NCBI GenBank assembly: GCA_963725415.1
Contig: CAVRZY010000306.1
Location: 20,406-84,405 of the forward strand
Reading direction: 5' to 3'
Length of the DNA stretch: 64,000 nt
Origin: CAVRZY01 sp963725415
GTDB lineage: Bacteria; Acidobacteriota; Terriglobia; Bryobacterales; Bryobacteraceae
How positions within the stretch are numbered: the first letter of the stretch is position 1; every line of letters begins with the position of its first letter. Positions 27,454 to 35,606 of the stretch are shown piece by piece. Under the pieces are notes generated by a model. The model ran no database searches. It saw nothing but the letters and a program-made list of their open reading frames with translations, and had not been told where the DNA came from. The position numbers and the translations under genes were made by a program.

Positions 27454-29613
27454 TTACTCGCCGCCGCTCCGCTTCCCTGCCCTCCGCAAGTACACCTCGG
27501 CGTGAACCGCTTTGGCGGCCGCGATCATCTCGGGATACAAGCCGTCCGTCACGGTGGTGAAGCCGATGTTGTAGTTCTCGCCGTCGCCCGGGCGCCCCGT
27601 AAGCGGCTCATCGTTGTACTTGAAGAAATGGCAGCCCACCAAAGAGGGATGATCCGCCACGCTGCGCACGTAGTCCTGGTACATCGCCGCCCGCGCCGCC
27701 TGGTCCGCAGTGGCCACCAGCCCGGTATGGAACATGCCTCGGTCGAGCGCGCCCATGTGAAACTCGCCGATGATCGCCGGCTTGTCGATCTCCCTCAGAA
27801 TTCCCCACTGGGCCGGATCCACGCGGGGCCTGTAAATATTGAAGCTGACGACGTCGCAGTACTCGGCGCAGGCCTGGACTTCTTCGGTTGTATGCCAGGC
27901 GAACCGCACCCCCAGGTACAGGTGATTAGGATCGTACTTGCGGAGCGCGTCGCGAATCGTTCGGAAATACCGGCTGGCGAATTCCTTCATATAGAGTGCC
28001 AGGTCCTCTTTCAGACCCGCGCTGAACTCGCCTTCGGGTTTGTGCGGATTCTCCAGCAGTTCCTGCCACGAACCCAGGCGGGTGCTCCAGGCCGCATTCA
28101 GCTTCTCGATGGCCCCGTGGCGCGCTCTGAGTTGCTCCACGAAGGCCCGTTTGGCCGCCGAAGCCTGCCCCAGAGACAGCGCTCCGAGCGCCAGCCCGTA
28201 GCGCGTGCGATCGTCGCGCATGCTGCCCCAGGGGAGCTCGTTGTCCACGAAATAGCCGATGCACCAGGGATCCTCGCGCCGCTCCCGCGCCACCGTGCGG
28301 ACACTTTCCTCGGCGGCTGCGGCGAACTTCGGGTCGAACACATCGTACATGCGGCGCCAGTAATCGGAGCCGCTGGAGACCTCCCCCACCTCGCCGCGAA
28401 CGCCCAGCGTGACCGCGTACGGCATGCTCTTGGCGCTGTAGAAAACCGGGTCGGACCAGTTGGCGATGGTGTTGAATCCCCAGGCGCGGAGCCGCGCCAG
28501 AGCCGTCGTGCGCCACGCCTCCTGCCAGCCCGCCCCATACTTGCGCTGCAAGTTCGCGGTGTAGAAATTGAACTGGCGGCCCGTGTTCAGCTTGATTTTC
28601 AGTCCTACCGGCGCCCAGGAGCGCGGCGTGCTGTAGTAAGCGGCCAGCGGGTCCTCCGCCCCTGGCAGCCATTCAAACATGCTCTCGCGGCCCTGGATCA
28701 CCGTGCCGCCCTCCCGAGTGGTCACGCAGTCCATCCCCAGCGAGAAGAACAGGTGTCCGCTGGGCGCCACCAGCCACCACTTGCCGTCGCGCTTGAGCGT
28801 GCGGAAGTAGCCCGTGGCCTGGAGTTGCGGGCCTGCCGCCCAGCCGCCGTACTCGTCGCGCTCCGCCAGCGAAGGCCGCGCCTTCAGTTCGGCCTCCTCT
28901 GCCGCCTGCCGCGCAGCGAACTCGGCCGCGCTCCTCAGCTTGCCCGGCCAGTCTTCTCTGGAGTACTGCCCGAAGGCGTCCACGATCTTGTCGTAGGACA
29001 CTCCGGGCGCCAGGCGGATATTGTCGAACAGCAGCATGCGTGGTTTGGTGGGCTTCGACAGGTAAATGCGAAAGGCCGCGATCCGGGCCATGTCCACCGG
29101 GCGGTGATCTTCCGCCATCAGGCGAAAACCCTGAATCGGCGGCTCCCCGCGCATGCCCATCTCCAGCGGCGGCGGCGAATTCAGCGGCAGGGCAAAGCTG
29201 GCCGACTCGCCAGCCCTGAGCGGAAGCGCCGTGCGGGCCACCGTCTTGCCGCCCGCCCTGTCGGTCACCTCCAAAGAAAACGCCAGCGGCTCATCGGAGG
29301 GGTTCGTTACGTCCAGCCCGAGCGCCCCGAACGCCCGCCAGTCCCATCCCCCAGGCCCGGCGCTGAACTCCAGGCTCGGTTGCTCCGCCGCTTCAAAGGC
29401 TGCTTCCAGCGCATAACGTCCGTGAGTGGCCTTCTGCCGCACGCCCGTGACCCGAGCGTTCGCCGTCTTGATACTCTGGACCTCTCGCGCACTCTCGAAG
29501 GAATACAGCCTCCGGCTGGCGGGAGCCTTTTCGGCCCCGGCCAGCACTGCGCCGCCAGCCAGCAAAACCGAAGCACAGACCAACCAGATCGGCATCGTTC
29601 GTTGTTCTGTCAT
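27454..29613 (-). CDS. GH50/agarase-like secreted glycoside hydrolase
   Basis: ATG 29613 has AAAGGA upstream; signal peptide MPIWLVCASVLLAGGAVLAG. Residues 35-200 form a carbohydrate-binding-like beta-sandwich ending in PRMLLFDNIRLAPG. The TIM barrel begins around TGYFRTLKRDGKWWLVAPSG. The acid/base candidate is Glu459 in YFVDNELPWG and the nucleophile candidate Glu617 in AIIGEFHMGA, the arrangement of GH50 beta-agarases and relatives. True agarolysis is not implied; similar proteins occur in many polysaccharide-degrading bacteria. At 720 aa it is close to GH50 size. It is the first gene of a two-gene operon with the Gfo/Idh/MocA oxidoreductase. Confidence 0.8.
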   Translation of the reverse strand: MTEQRTMPIWLVCASVLLAGGAVLAGAEKAPASRRLYSFESAREVQSIKTANARVTGVRQKATHGRYALEAAFEAAEQPSLEFSAGPGGWDWRAFGALGLDVTNPSDEPLAFSLEVTDRAGGKTVARTALPLRAGESASFALPLNSPPPLEMGMRGEPPIQGFRLMAEDHRPVDMARIAAFRIYLSKPTKPRMLLFDNIRLAPGVSYDKIVDAFGQYSREDWPGKLRSAAEFAARQAAEEAELKARPSLAERDEYGGWAAGPQLQATGYFRTLKRDGKWWLVAPSGHLFFSLGMDCVTTREGGTVIQGRESMFEWLPGAEDPLAAYYSTPRSWAPVGLKIKLNTGRQFNFYTANLQRKYGAGWQEAWRTTALARLRAWGFNTIANWSDPVFYSAKSMPYAVTLGVRGEVGEVSSGSDYWRRMYDVFDPKFAAAAEESVRTVARERREDPWCIGYFVDNELPWGSMRDDRTRYGLALGALSLGQASAAKRAFVEQLRARHGAIEKLNAAWSTRLGSWQELLENPHKPEGEFSAGLKEDLALYMKEFASRYFRTIRDALRKYDPNHLYLGVRFAWHTTEEVQACAEYCDVVSFNIYRPRVDPAQWGILREIDKPAIIGEFHMGALDRGMFHTGLVATADQAARAAMYQDYVRSVADHPSLVGCHFFKYNDEPLTGRPGDGENYNIGFTTVTDGLYPEMIAAAKAVHAEVYLRRAGKRSGGE

Positions 29614-29675
29614 TCCCTTATCCTTTCCAGCGCCATTCACGCCAGGCGGCGCAATCCCGGTGCGCTGTCCGGTTC

Positions 29676-29681
29676 ATTATA
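29676..29681 (-). promoter_or_regulatory. Candidate -10 element for the GH50-oxidoreductase operon
   Basis: The minus strand reads TATAAT, a perfect sigma-70 -10 hexamer, 63 bases upstream of ATG 29613 in otherwise GC-rich DNA. No convincing -35 hexamer lies 17 bases further upstream, so this is tentative. Confidence 0.3.
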
Positions 29682-29773
29682 CCTGTGCCTGCCGAGTCCA
29701 TGACCCAGCACCACCCGGCAGACGCGGATCTGTTTAAACTGAAGAGGAGTAATACAGCCGCCCGACACCGCCT

Positions 29774-30164
29774 ATGCCTGCGAGAGCTGAGGATTGGCAC
29801 CATCAAGCTCTTCGAGACCTCGAGGCACGCGCGCAGCTCGCTTGACAGCGCGCACTATGATTGGGCCTGTTTTGCCGGGCAGCAGGCGGCTGAGAAAGGA
29901 TTGAAAGCACTGTATCAGGCACTTGGCGCCGAAGCCCGAGGGCACTCGGTCCTGGGGTTACTCCAGAATCTGCCCCAGGGTCTTGATCCCTCCCCGGCTC
30001 TGGTCGAGGCCGCAAAGCAGTTGGACAAGCACTATATTCCGGCGCGCTATCCGAACGCTTATCCTCAGGGAGCTCCCTATGAGTACTACACCCGAGCGGA
30101 AGCCGAGCATGCTCTCGACAACGCCCAGCTCCTCCTCCAGTTCTGTCAACATCACCTGGCTTGA
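29774..30164 (+). CDS. HEPN-domain protein of a HEPN/MNT toxin-antitoxin pair, one frameshift
   Basis: The core YDWACFAGQQAAEKGLKALY is a typical HEPN helix. RYPNAYPQGAPYEYYT near the C-terminus is the usual end of the HEPN subgroup paired with minimal nucleotidyltransferases. The correct N-terminus is MPARAEDWHHQALRDLE from ATG 29774. It joins the main frame (HARSSLDSAHYDW) when one G of the GG at 29824-29825 is dropped. Uncorrected, the start frame hits a stop within about 24 codons. The classical RX4-6H RNase motif is replaced by Arg-Tyr-Pro-Asn-Ala-Tyr, so RNase activity is uncertain. It overlaps the MNT gene by about 85 bases. Confidence 0.75.
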
Positions 30165-30498
30165 CCGCGAAGCGACGTTGGCACAAGTGCGTCGAGCGGT
30201 GGCGTTGCTCGCCAGCCAGCGGCCGGAGGTCGAGCGCGTGCTGGTTTTCGGTTCATTCGCCACCGGCCGGGCGGTTCCTGGGAGCGATGTCGATCTTCTA
30301 GTCATCCTGGAGCGGTCGGACCGGCCCTTTATCGACCGAATCCCGCTCTACACGCCGGAAGGCTGCGGGATCGGCGTGGATGTTTTCCCCTACACCGCGC
30401 AGGAGGTCGAGCAGATGCTGGCCCAGGGCAATTTCTTCCTTCGCCGTGCCCTGAAGGACTCTTTGACAGTTTTCTCCCGGAGCGATCGCACGGATTGA
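30079..30498 (+). CDS. Minimal nucleotidyltransferase (MNT) antitoxin-type protein
   Basis: A 139-aa Pol-beta superfamily protein with the active-site signature VFGSFATGRAVPGSDVDLLV (Gly-Ser-x10-Asp-x-Asp) and a distal acidic strand GIGVDVFPYT. MntA-type enzymes AMPylate or otherwise modify the HEPN partner to silence it. ATG 30079 is chosen because GGGAG lies 6 bases upstream (30068-30072); it places the start inside the HEPN gene, a strong translational overlap. ATG 30109 is an alternative. Unlike the HEPN gene, this one is intact. Confidence 0.85.
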   Translation: MSTTPERKPSMLSTTPSSSSSSVNITWLDREATLAQVRRAVALLASQRPEVERVLVFGSFATGRAVPGSDVDLLVILERSDRPFIDRIPLYTPEGCGIGVDVFPYTAQEVEQMLAQGNFFLRRALKDSLTVFSRSDRTD

Positions 30499-30598
30499 TC
30501 TGCAAGCGCCCGTTACCGCTCCTGGCGTGAGCTTCCCCCGCCCCTGTCCACCTACTTTCGGGAAAACAGCCGCAGCCAAGGTGGTTCGAACTGGAGGG

Positions 30599-31597
30599 TC
30601 AGCAGCCGTCGCGAGAAATAGCCAAGCCGCGAAGCGCGATTTCGCGCGGCGCGATCGAGAGGACTTCATGCTGCCGCTTGGTCTCGCTGTCCACCAGGTG
30701 CATCCTGCCCTGATCGAGAAACAGCAGGCGGCGGCTGTCGCTCAGCCAGATCGGGTCCATGCCGGAGCCGGTCAGCCTGGCGTAGCTCTGCGTTTCAAAC
30801 GAGTACACCGAGATGCCGGTGAAGCTCCCGTTTTTGTGCTGTAGGAAGCCGGCCAGCTTGCGGCCGTCCGGGGACCATGACCAGGCGTTGAACGACTCGT
30901 TCGGGTCACCGGGCGGCGGTAGCGCCTCCGGAGTCTGCGATCACAGTGAACGTCGTCAGTCAACTGGCGAAGGCCTGCGCCGTCCGCGCGGACCACGAAA
31001 ATGTCTTCCTGCCGGCCCCAGTATCCGAAGCTCAGCCAGTTGCCGTCGGGTGAGAGGTCCGGGCGCAAGTCGGAGGCGGTCTGGTACCGCATTTCCGGGT
31101 CTTTCTCCAACGCCTTGTCGATGATTCGAGCCAGATCCCTGGGAACGGAGGGATTCGCCTCCGTCGCCGGCAGGTGCGGCCTGTGCATGATCGCCGCCAT
31201 GACGGGGACCGACTTCTTGCCCTGGAACGGCAGAACACTGGTCACCATCTCATACAGCACGGTTCCCAGTGAGAATAGGTCGGAACGGGCGTCAATCTCC
31301 TCGCCGCAGGCCTGTTCCGGCGACATGTAGGGGGCGGTGCCCACGGGAACGCCCGTGGCCGTAAGGCTGCTGTCCGGAACGGTGACGGTCTCCGGATCCA
31401 GGGTGCCGGCGGCCTGGGCCAGCGGCCGCGCGCTGGAATCGCTCCAGTGCCTGGCGGTCGCTGGCGAGATCCTCCGACAGGAACTTGATGGCGACCTTGC
31501 GGCCCAGCCGGACATCTTCGGCGCGGTAGACCACACCCATGCCGCCTTCCCCCAGTTTCTCCACCAGGCGGTAATGGGAAACGACCTCACCCGGCAT
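30599..31597 (-). pseudogene. Decayed Ser/Thr protein kinase with TolB/WD40-like sensor remnants
   Basis: ATG 31597 begins MPGEVVSHYRLVEKLGEGGM, with an intact P-loop (GEGGMG) and ATP-binding lysine (VAIKFL). After about residue 55 (ALERFQR) the sequence jumps, in another frame, to TGVPVGTAPYMSPEQACGEE and DARSDLFSLGTVLYEMVTSV. The catalytic HRD loop and DFG motif are therefore missing. After DPEMRYQTASDLR it jumps again into a beta-propeller fragment (PDLSPDGNWLSFGYWGRQED). A final shifted fragment (GMDPIWLSDSRRLLFLDQGR) ends at 30599. A complete acidobacterial kinase of this type would be about 900 aa. At least two internal deletions plus frameshifts make it non-functional. Confidence 0.85.
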
Positions 31598-31677
31598 GAT
31601 CCGAGATTAGTCCTTTGCGCTGCGGAATTCAATTGCGCCGTGCCGCTGGCTCAACGCGGCCTGACCTCGAAAATCTC

Positions 31678-32785
31678 TCACGATGCCAGCGCTGCCTGCA
31701 GCATGGCCCGGGCGTAAGCCACGTTGTACACGGAACCGGCGTATCCGCCGCCGCCCGGGTAGCCCCTCAAAGTGGTCCGCTCGCGATCGTAGTCGAGCGC
31801 TCTGGGGTGCTCCGGGTAAATCACCCCCGTGTACTTCTGCCGCACCAGTTCCTTCATCACCCCGAACATGTCCACCTGGCCCTCGTCCGGGAACACTTCC
31901 GTGTACTTCTCGTACGGCTTCCGCACGCGCACGTTGCGGAAATGCATGTGGTTGATGCGCTTCCTGCTGGCAAAATAGCGGCACACTTCCACCGGGTCCT
32001 CGCCCATCTCCCGCGTCACCCCGCAGTCAAACGTAATCCCATTCGCCGGGCTGTTCACGATTCCGATCAGGCGCTTCCATCCTGCCACCGTCCCCATGAT
32101 CTGCCCCGACCCCCGGCTGAGGGGCGCCGGAGGGTCGTTGGGATGCAGCGCCAGCCGCACGCCCGACTCCTCGGCCACCGGCACTACCGCCTTCAGGAAA
32201 TACGTGATGTTGCTCCACATCTCCTCCAGGCTGTGGACGCCCTCCCGCTCCAGCGGCGGCAGGTCCTTCATTTTGTCGTAGTCGAAGGCTGTATAGCCCG
32301 CCCCGGCCCTTCCGATTTCCTCGTAGTATCCCTCCATCGCCCGGTGCGCATAGAAGTTGTACTCGATCACCGGCAGGCCCGCCCGTCCCGCCGCGCGGAT
32401 GGACTCCCGGACCTTGTCAATCTCCTCGTCGCGGCCCGGCCTTCCATAGATGGTGTTCGGGAATCCCCCGATCATCAGGTTGTACAGGGTCAGGCCGCCT
32501 TTCTTCAGGCTTTCTATCCGGGCGCGGATGTCCGCTTCCTGCCAGGGGATCCGCGGCCCTCCCGACAGCACATAGTCCACCCCCAGTTGCTTCACCCGGC
32601 GCATGCCCGCTTCCTCCTGAGCGCCCGCCGAGAGCCTGCCTGCATAGGTTTCCAGGCAGAGCTTGGGCGTGTTGGGACCTTCGACCCGCGGCCACGGCGG
32701 CCGCCGCCGCGCGCATCACCGAAGGCGCCAACGCCGTAGCTCCCGCGGCTTGCATCATTCTTCTTCGCGACACATCGGAATTCAT
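31678..32785 (-). CDS. uxuA: Mannonate dehydratase (UxuA family) with an apparent export signal, one frameshift
   Basis: A TIM-barrel protein with UxuA signatures: NLMIGGFPNTIYGRPGRDEE, LALHPNDPPAPL, ITFDCGVTREMGEDPVEV and INHMHFRNVRVRKPYEKY. The family dehydrates D-mannonate to 2-keto-3-deoxygluconate. ATG 32785, with GGGGGAGG 8 bases upstream, gives an N-terminus unlike cytoplasmic UxuA: MNSDVSRRRMMQAAGATALA then an alanine-rich hydrophobic stretch, a Tat-like signal. The signal and barrel are in different frames. One base near 32682-32700 must be dropped to join AAAAAVAAG to VEGPNTPKLCLETYAGRL. The barrel frame alone runs from about 32604 to 31678. Confidence 0.75.
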
Positions 32786-33000
32786 GTGGTAGACCTCCCC
32801 CAGTGGAATTCGCTTTATATCACTGGCCATTCGCCACGTCAACGCAGGCTGCTGGCCTGTGCAGGCGGGCGAGACCGCCCGCTCCGCCTTGACGTTCACG
32901 AGTGCCTGCTTCCTGCCACCCAGCCGTGCCCCACCTGGCGCTTCGCCGCTCTGTAATACAATTTAAGTATCGATTATGATTTCGTTGAACGGAGGCTCCT

Positions 33001-33207
33001 TTGGAAACCGTCACCGTCTCCAGCAAATACCAGGTGGTAATCCCACGGGCCATACGCCAGTCCCTGGGGATCCAGCCCGGCCAGAAAGTTCAAGCGTTTC
33101 TATACGGTAACCGCATCGAGTTTGTCCCCCTGAAGCCCATGAGGCAGATGCGCGGATTCCTCAAAGGGATTGACACGACCCTAGAGCGGGACGCGGACCG
33201 GGTATGA
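33001..33207 (+). CDS. AbrB/SpoVT-type antitoxin (VapB-like)
   Basis: A 68-aa protein with the AbrB-like fold: TVTVSSKYQVVIPRAIRQSL, then GIQPGQKVQAFLYGNRIEFV and an extended C-terminus for toxin binding. Translation starts at TTG 33001, supported by GGAGG 5 bases upstream and the family N-terminus. Its stop overlaps the PIN-toxin start (ATGA), the classic VapBC arrangement. A TACAAT hexamer at 32957-32962 could be its -10 element. Autoregulation is expected for the family. Confidence 0.85.
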   Translation: METVTVSSKYQVVIPRAIRQSLGIQPGQKVQAFLYGNRIEFVPLKPMRQMRGFLKGIDTTLERDADRV

Positions 33208-33578
33208 ATCTTGTTGACTCCTCCGGCTGGCTGGAATACTTCGCCGATGGCCATAACGCGGGGTTCTTCGCCCCCGCCATCGAAGACCTTAAGAGGTTGC
33301 TCGTCCCTTCGATCAGCATCCTGGAGGTGTTCAAACGGGTTTTGCAGCAGCGTGGCGAGAGCGACGCTCTTCGAGCGGCTGCCCAGATGCAGATGGGCCG
33401 GGTGGTGAGTCTCGATGCGTCGATTGCCTTGCTCGCGGCAAGGCTGGGGTACGACCTCAAGCTGCCCCCGGCCGATAGTGTCATTCTCGCCTCCGCTAGG
33501 GCGTATGGCGCTCGAGTCTGGACCCAGGACGAGCACTTCCGAGGAATCGACGGCGTCAGTTACCTGGCCAAGAAATAG
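33204..33578 (+). CDS. vapC: VapC-family PIN-domain ribonuclease toxin
   Basis: A 124-aa PIN domain. The Mg-binding acidic residues are all present: Asp5 (MNLVDSSGWLEYF), Glu41 (SILEVFKRVL), Asp91 (PPADSVILASARAYG) and Asp109 (VWTQDEHF). VapC toxins cleave tRNAs or rRNA. The start overlaps the antitoxin stop by 4 bases, so the two proteins are made together. The gene appears intact. Confidence 0.9.
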   Translation: MNLVDSSGWLEYFADGHNAGFFAPAIEDLKRLLVPSISILEVFKRVLQQRGESDALRAAAQMQMGRVVSLDASIALLAARLGYDLKLPPADSVILASARAYGARVWTQDEHFRGIDGVSYLAKK

Positions 33579-33753
33579 ATCGGGCCTCGCCGCCAAGATC
33601 CAATGGGTGAAGTACACGGCGCGAGGGTTCCGCAACCTGCGGAACTTCATCCACGCCATCCACTTCCACTGCGGAGGGCTCGACCTTGCCCCAGCTACCC
33701 ACTAGAATGCCGGAAGGGCGAGCAGAATAAACGTTGCGGCCTTTGGAAGAAGC

Positions 33754-35604
33754 TCAAGGTCTCGGTGTAGCTGAACGGCGGCCGGCGATCCCCTCCCCGG
33801 TCCGCAGCATGTGCGGCCCCAAGCCCGGGGGAATCTCGATAGTCTGCTTTTCCGGGAGCGATTCCTTGAGCGAGCGGCGCGTCTCGTCGGCCAGGTGCAG
33901 AGTCCACACCGAGCTGTGGGACGCGAAAAACCGCCCATAAGGCTGGCGGTAACGGACGGTCAGCGACAGGCCATTCCCTGCCGCCGGAGCCCGCTCGACC
34001 TCCGCGTGCAGGTAGCCGCAGTATTCGTCCGGGCTCATGTATCGAACGCCGTCGCCGAGGCTTCCCAGCAAGCGCTCGACGGCGCCGGCATCCATCGCCA
34101 CGTCGCGATCATGGAACGCCAGGAAGAACGGCCCATCCACGGTCCAGGGAATACCCGCCGCGCCCAGCTTCTGGTCATACGCCCAGGTCCTCTGCGAGAT
34201 GACAGGCCCCAGCGCGACCACCAGGTCACGCCCCAGGTAGAAGGGCGAGGACAGTCTCGCCAGACCCAAGCCCAACTGCGCGGCAATCCGCCCGGTGTGG
34301 TTGGCGTAGGTTCGCGAGAATTCCCCGCCGCCCGGGCGTATGAACAGTGGAGTCACGCCGAAATCCTCCTGGAGGTATTCGATCGACCGCTCCATGTGCC
34401 ACTTCTGGGTGGCCGCGGGAATCTCGCGGTCGCGGATCCGGTCGCCGAACTCGTTGTCCCAGCCGAGAGTGGCCACCCCGTCCAGTGGCGCGTTCCAGAA
34501 GGGGCCAGGGGGAGAGTCCAGGTCGGGCAGCATATGCGTCCAGCCGTGACTCTGGATCTCGAACACGCCTTCCCGCAGGCCCGCATCCAGCCCGCGCTTC
34601 AGCGAAGCGTAGTCGTGAATCGTCTTGCCGTCCAGTTCATCCACAACCCGTTCCTGTTTCCATGGGTTGAGGACCCGCTCGGTCTTGCGATCCACATAGC
34701 CCGTGTTCACCACTTGCGCCAGCACCGCCTGGCGGCGTTTCAATGGCGTGATGATGCGATCGCGAATCTGATCCTCGGTCAGGTTGGGGTAGTGCCAGTA
34801 AGGCAGGAAGGTCTTGTCGGACGCTCCGGCATCGTGCATCTCGAGGATGATGCTCTTCGCATACTCGCGGTAAAGCGCATATCCCTGCGCCCAGACCAGG
34901 CAGCGTTTGAACAGGTCGCGCACGATCTGCCGGGCGAGCTGGGCGCTGGGGCGGTGCGCGTCGATCCAGGCCACCCGGCCACCTTTGTCGAACTCGCGGA
35001 TGGTCAGGAACGGAAGCGTGCCGCGCCTCACCACAACCATGGCGCCTCGCACCATGACTTTGTCGCCCCGCTGGCGCCCGCCGCCGGCCAGAAATTCCTC
35101 TTCGCGCCCCTTCAGATCGCGGCTGATGAAGTGTTCGCGGGCTACCGCCAGATCCGTGGCTAAAGCGTATTCGCTCACGTATTCCAGACCGGCCAGCCGG
35201 CCGACTTCGCGCGCGGCAACCGTGTCCCCGACAGCCACCAGGTTGACACCCTGGTCTCGCACCAGGGCCTCGAGCAATTCCACGCCTTTTTCCTTCAGCC
35301 CGCCCGGCCCGGCGTCCCAGATGATCGTGCCGTAGCGCGGCTGGCCTTCTCGGTCGAGCAGGTAGTAGCGGTCGAACCGCTCCTGATCGAGCCGCAGGAT
35401 GTCGAACGGCAGGCCCCAGGTCTTGAGCAGGCTCGCCATGACTGGGAACTCGCCGCCTGCCTCGATGACGTAACTGGCCGGGTCTTTCCACTGGTCGGAG
35501 ATGACCAGCAGAAAGCGGTAGGGCAGAGCAGCGCGGCCGGCGGAAGAGCACAGCAGCAACGCCAGCAGACCCAGCGCTCGCGGCAGGAAGCGTGAACGTG
35601 ACAT
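33754..35604 (-). CDS. Secreted polysaccharide-deacetylase-like protein, paralogue A (altered motif 1)
   Basis: ATG 35604 gives the signal peptide MSRSRFLPRALGLLALLLCS. Residues 27-230 form an N-terminal domain (FLLVISDQWKDPASYVIEAG) shared with the protein at 36770-38617. From about residue 250 a NodB-like barrel begins. The motif-1 position reads EMHDAG, with His257 where the catalytic-base Asp normally sits and Asp258 kept. Motif 2 is H353-GWT-H357, and an RPGGGEFS segment stands in the motif-3 position. NodB enzymes remove N- or O-acetyl groups from polysaccharides using a metal. The stop of the DUF5009 gene is two bases upstream of this start, so translation is coupled. 617 aa. Confidence 0.75.
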   Translation of the reverse strand: MSRSRFLPRALGLLALLLCSSAGRAALPYRFLLVISDQWKDPASYVIEAGGEFPVMASLLKTWGLPFDILRLDQERFDRYYLLDREGQPRYGTIIWDAGPGGLKEKGVELLEALVRDQGVNLVAVGDTVAAREVGRLAGLEYVSEYALATDLAVAREHFISRDLKGREEEFLAGGGRQRGDKVMVRGAMVVVRRGTLPFLTIREFDKGGRVAWIDAHRPSAQLARQIVRDLFKRCLVWAQGYALYREYAKSIILEMHDAGASDKTFLPYWHYPNLTEDQIRDRIITPLKRRQAVLAQVVNTGYVDRKTERVLNPWKQERVVDELDGKTIHDYASLKRGLDAGLREGVFEIQSHGWTHMLPDLDSPPGPFWNAPLDGVATLGWDNEFGDRIRDREIPAATQKWHMERSIEYLQEDFGVTPLFIRPGGGEFSRTYANHTGRIAAQLGLGLARLSSPFYLGRDLVVALGPVISQRTWAYDQKLGAAGIPWTVDGPFFLAFHDRDVAMDAGAVERLLGSLGDGVRYMSPDEYCGYLHAEVERAPAAGNGLSLTVRYRQPYGRFFASHSSVWTLHLADETRRSLKESLPEKQTIEIPPGLGPHMLRTGEGIAGRRSATPRP

Positions 35605-35606
35605 CG

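Noticed and set aside
27502..29703. 733-codon plus-strand open frame opposite the GH50-like gene
   Set aside because: Arg/Pro/His-rich antisense composition with no motifs; the minus strand carries the glycosidase residues.
33811..35163. 450-codon plus-strand frame opposite deacetylase-like paralogue A
   Set aside because: Shadow frame without a start context; the minus strand encodes the NodB motifs.
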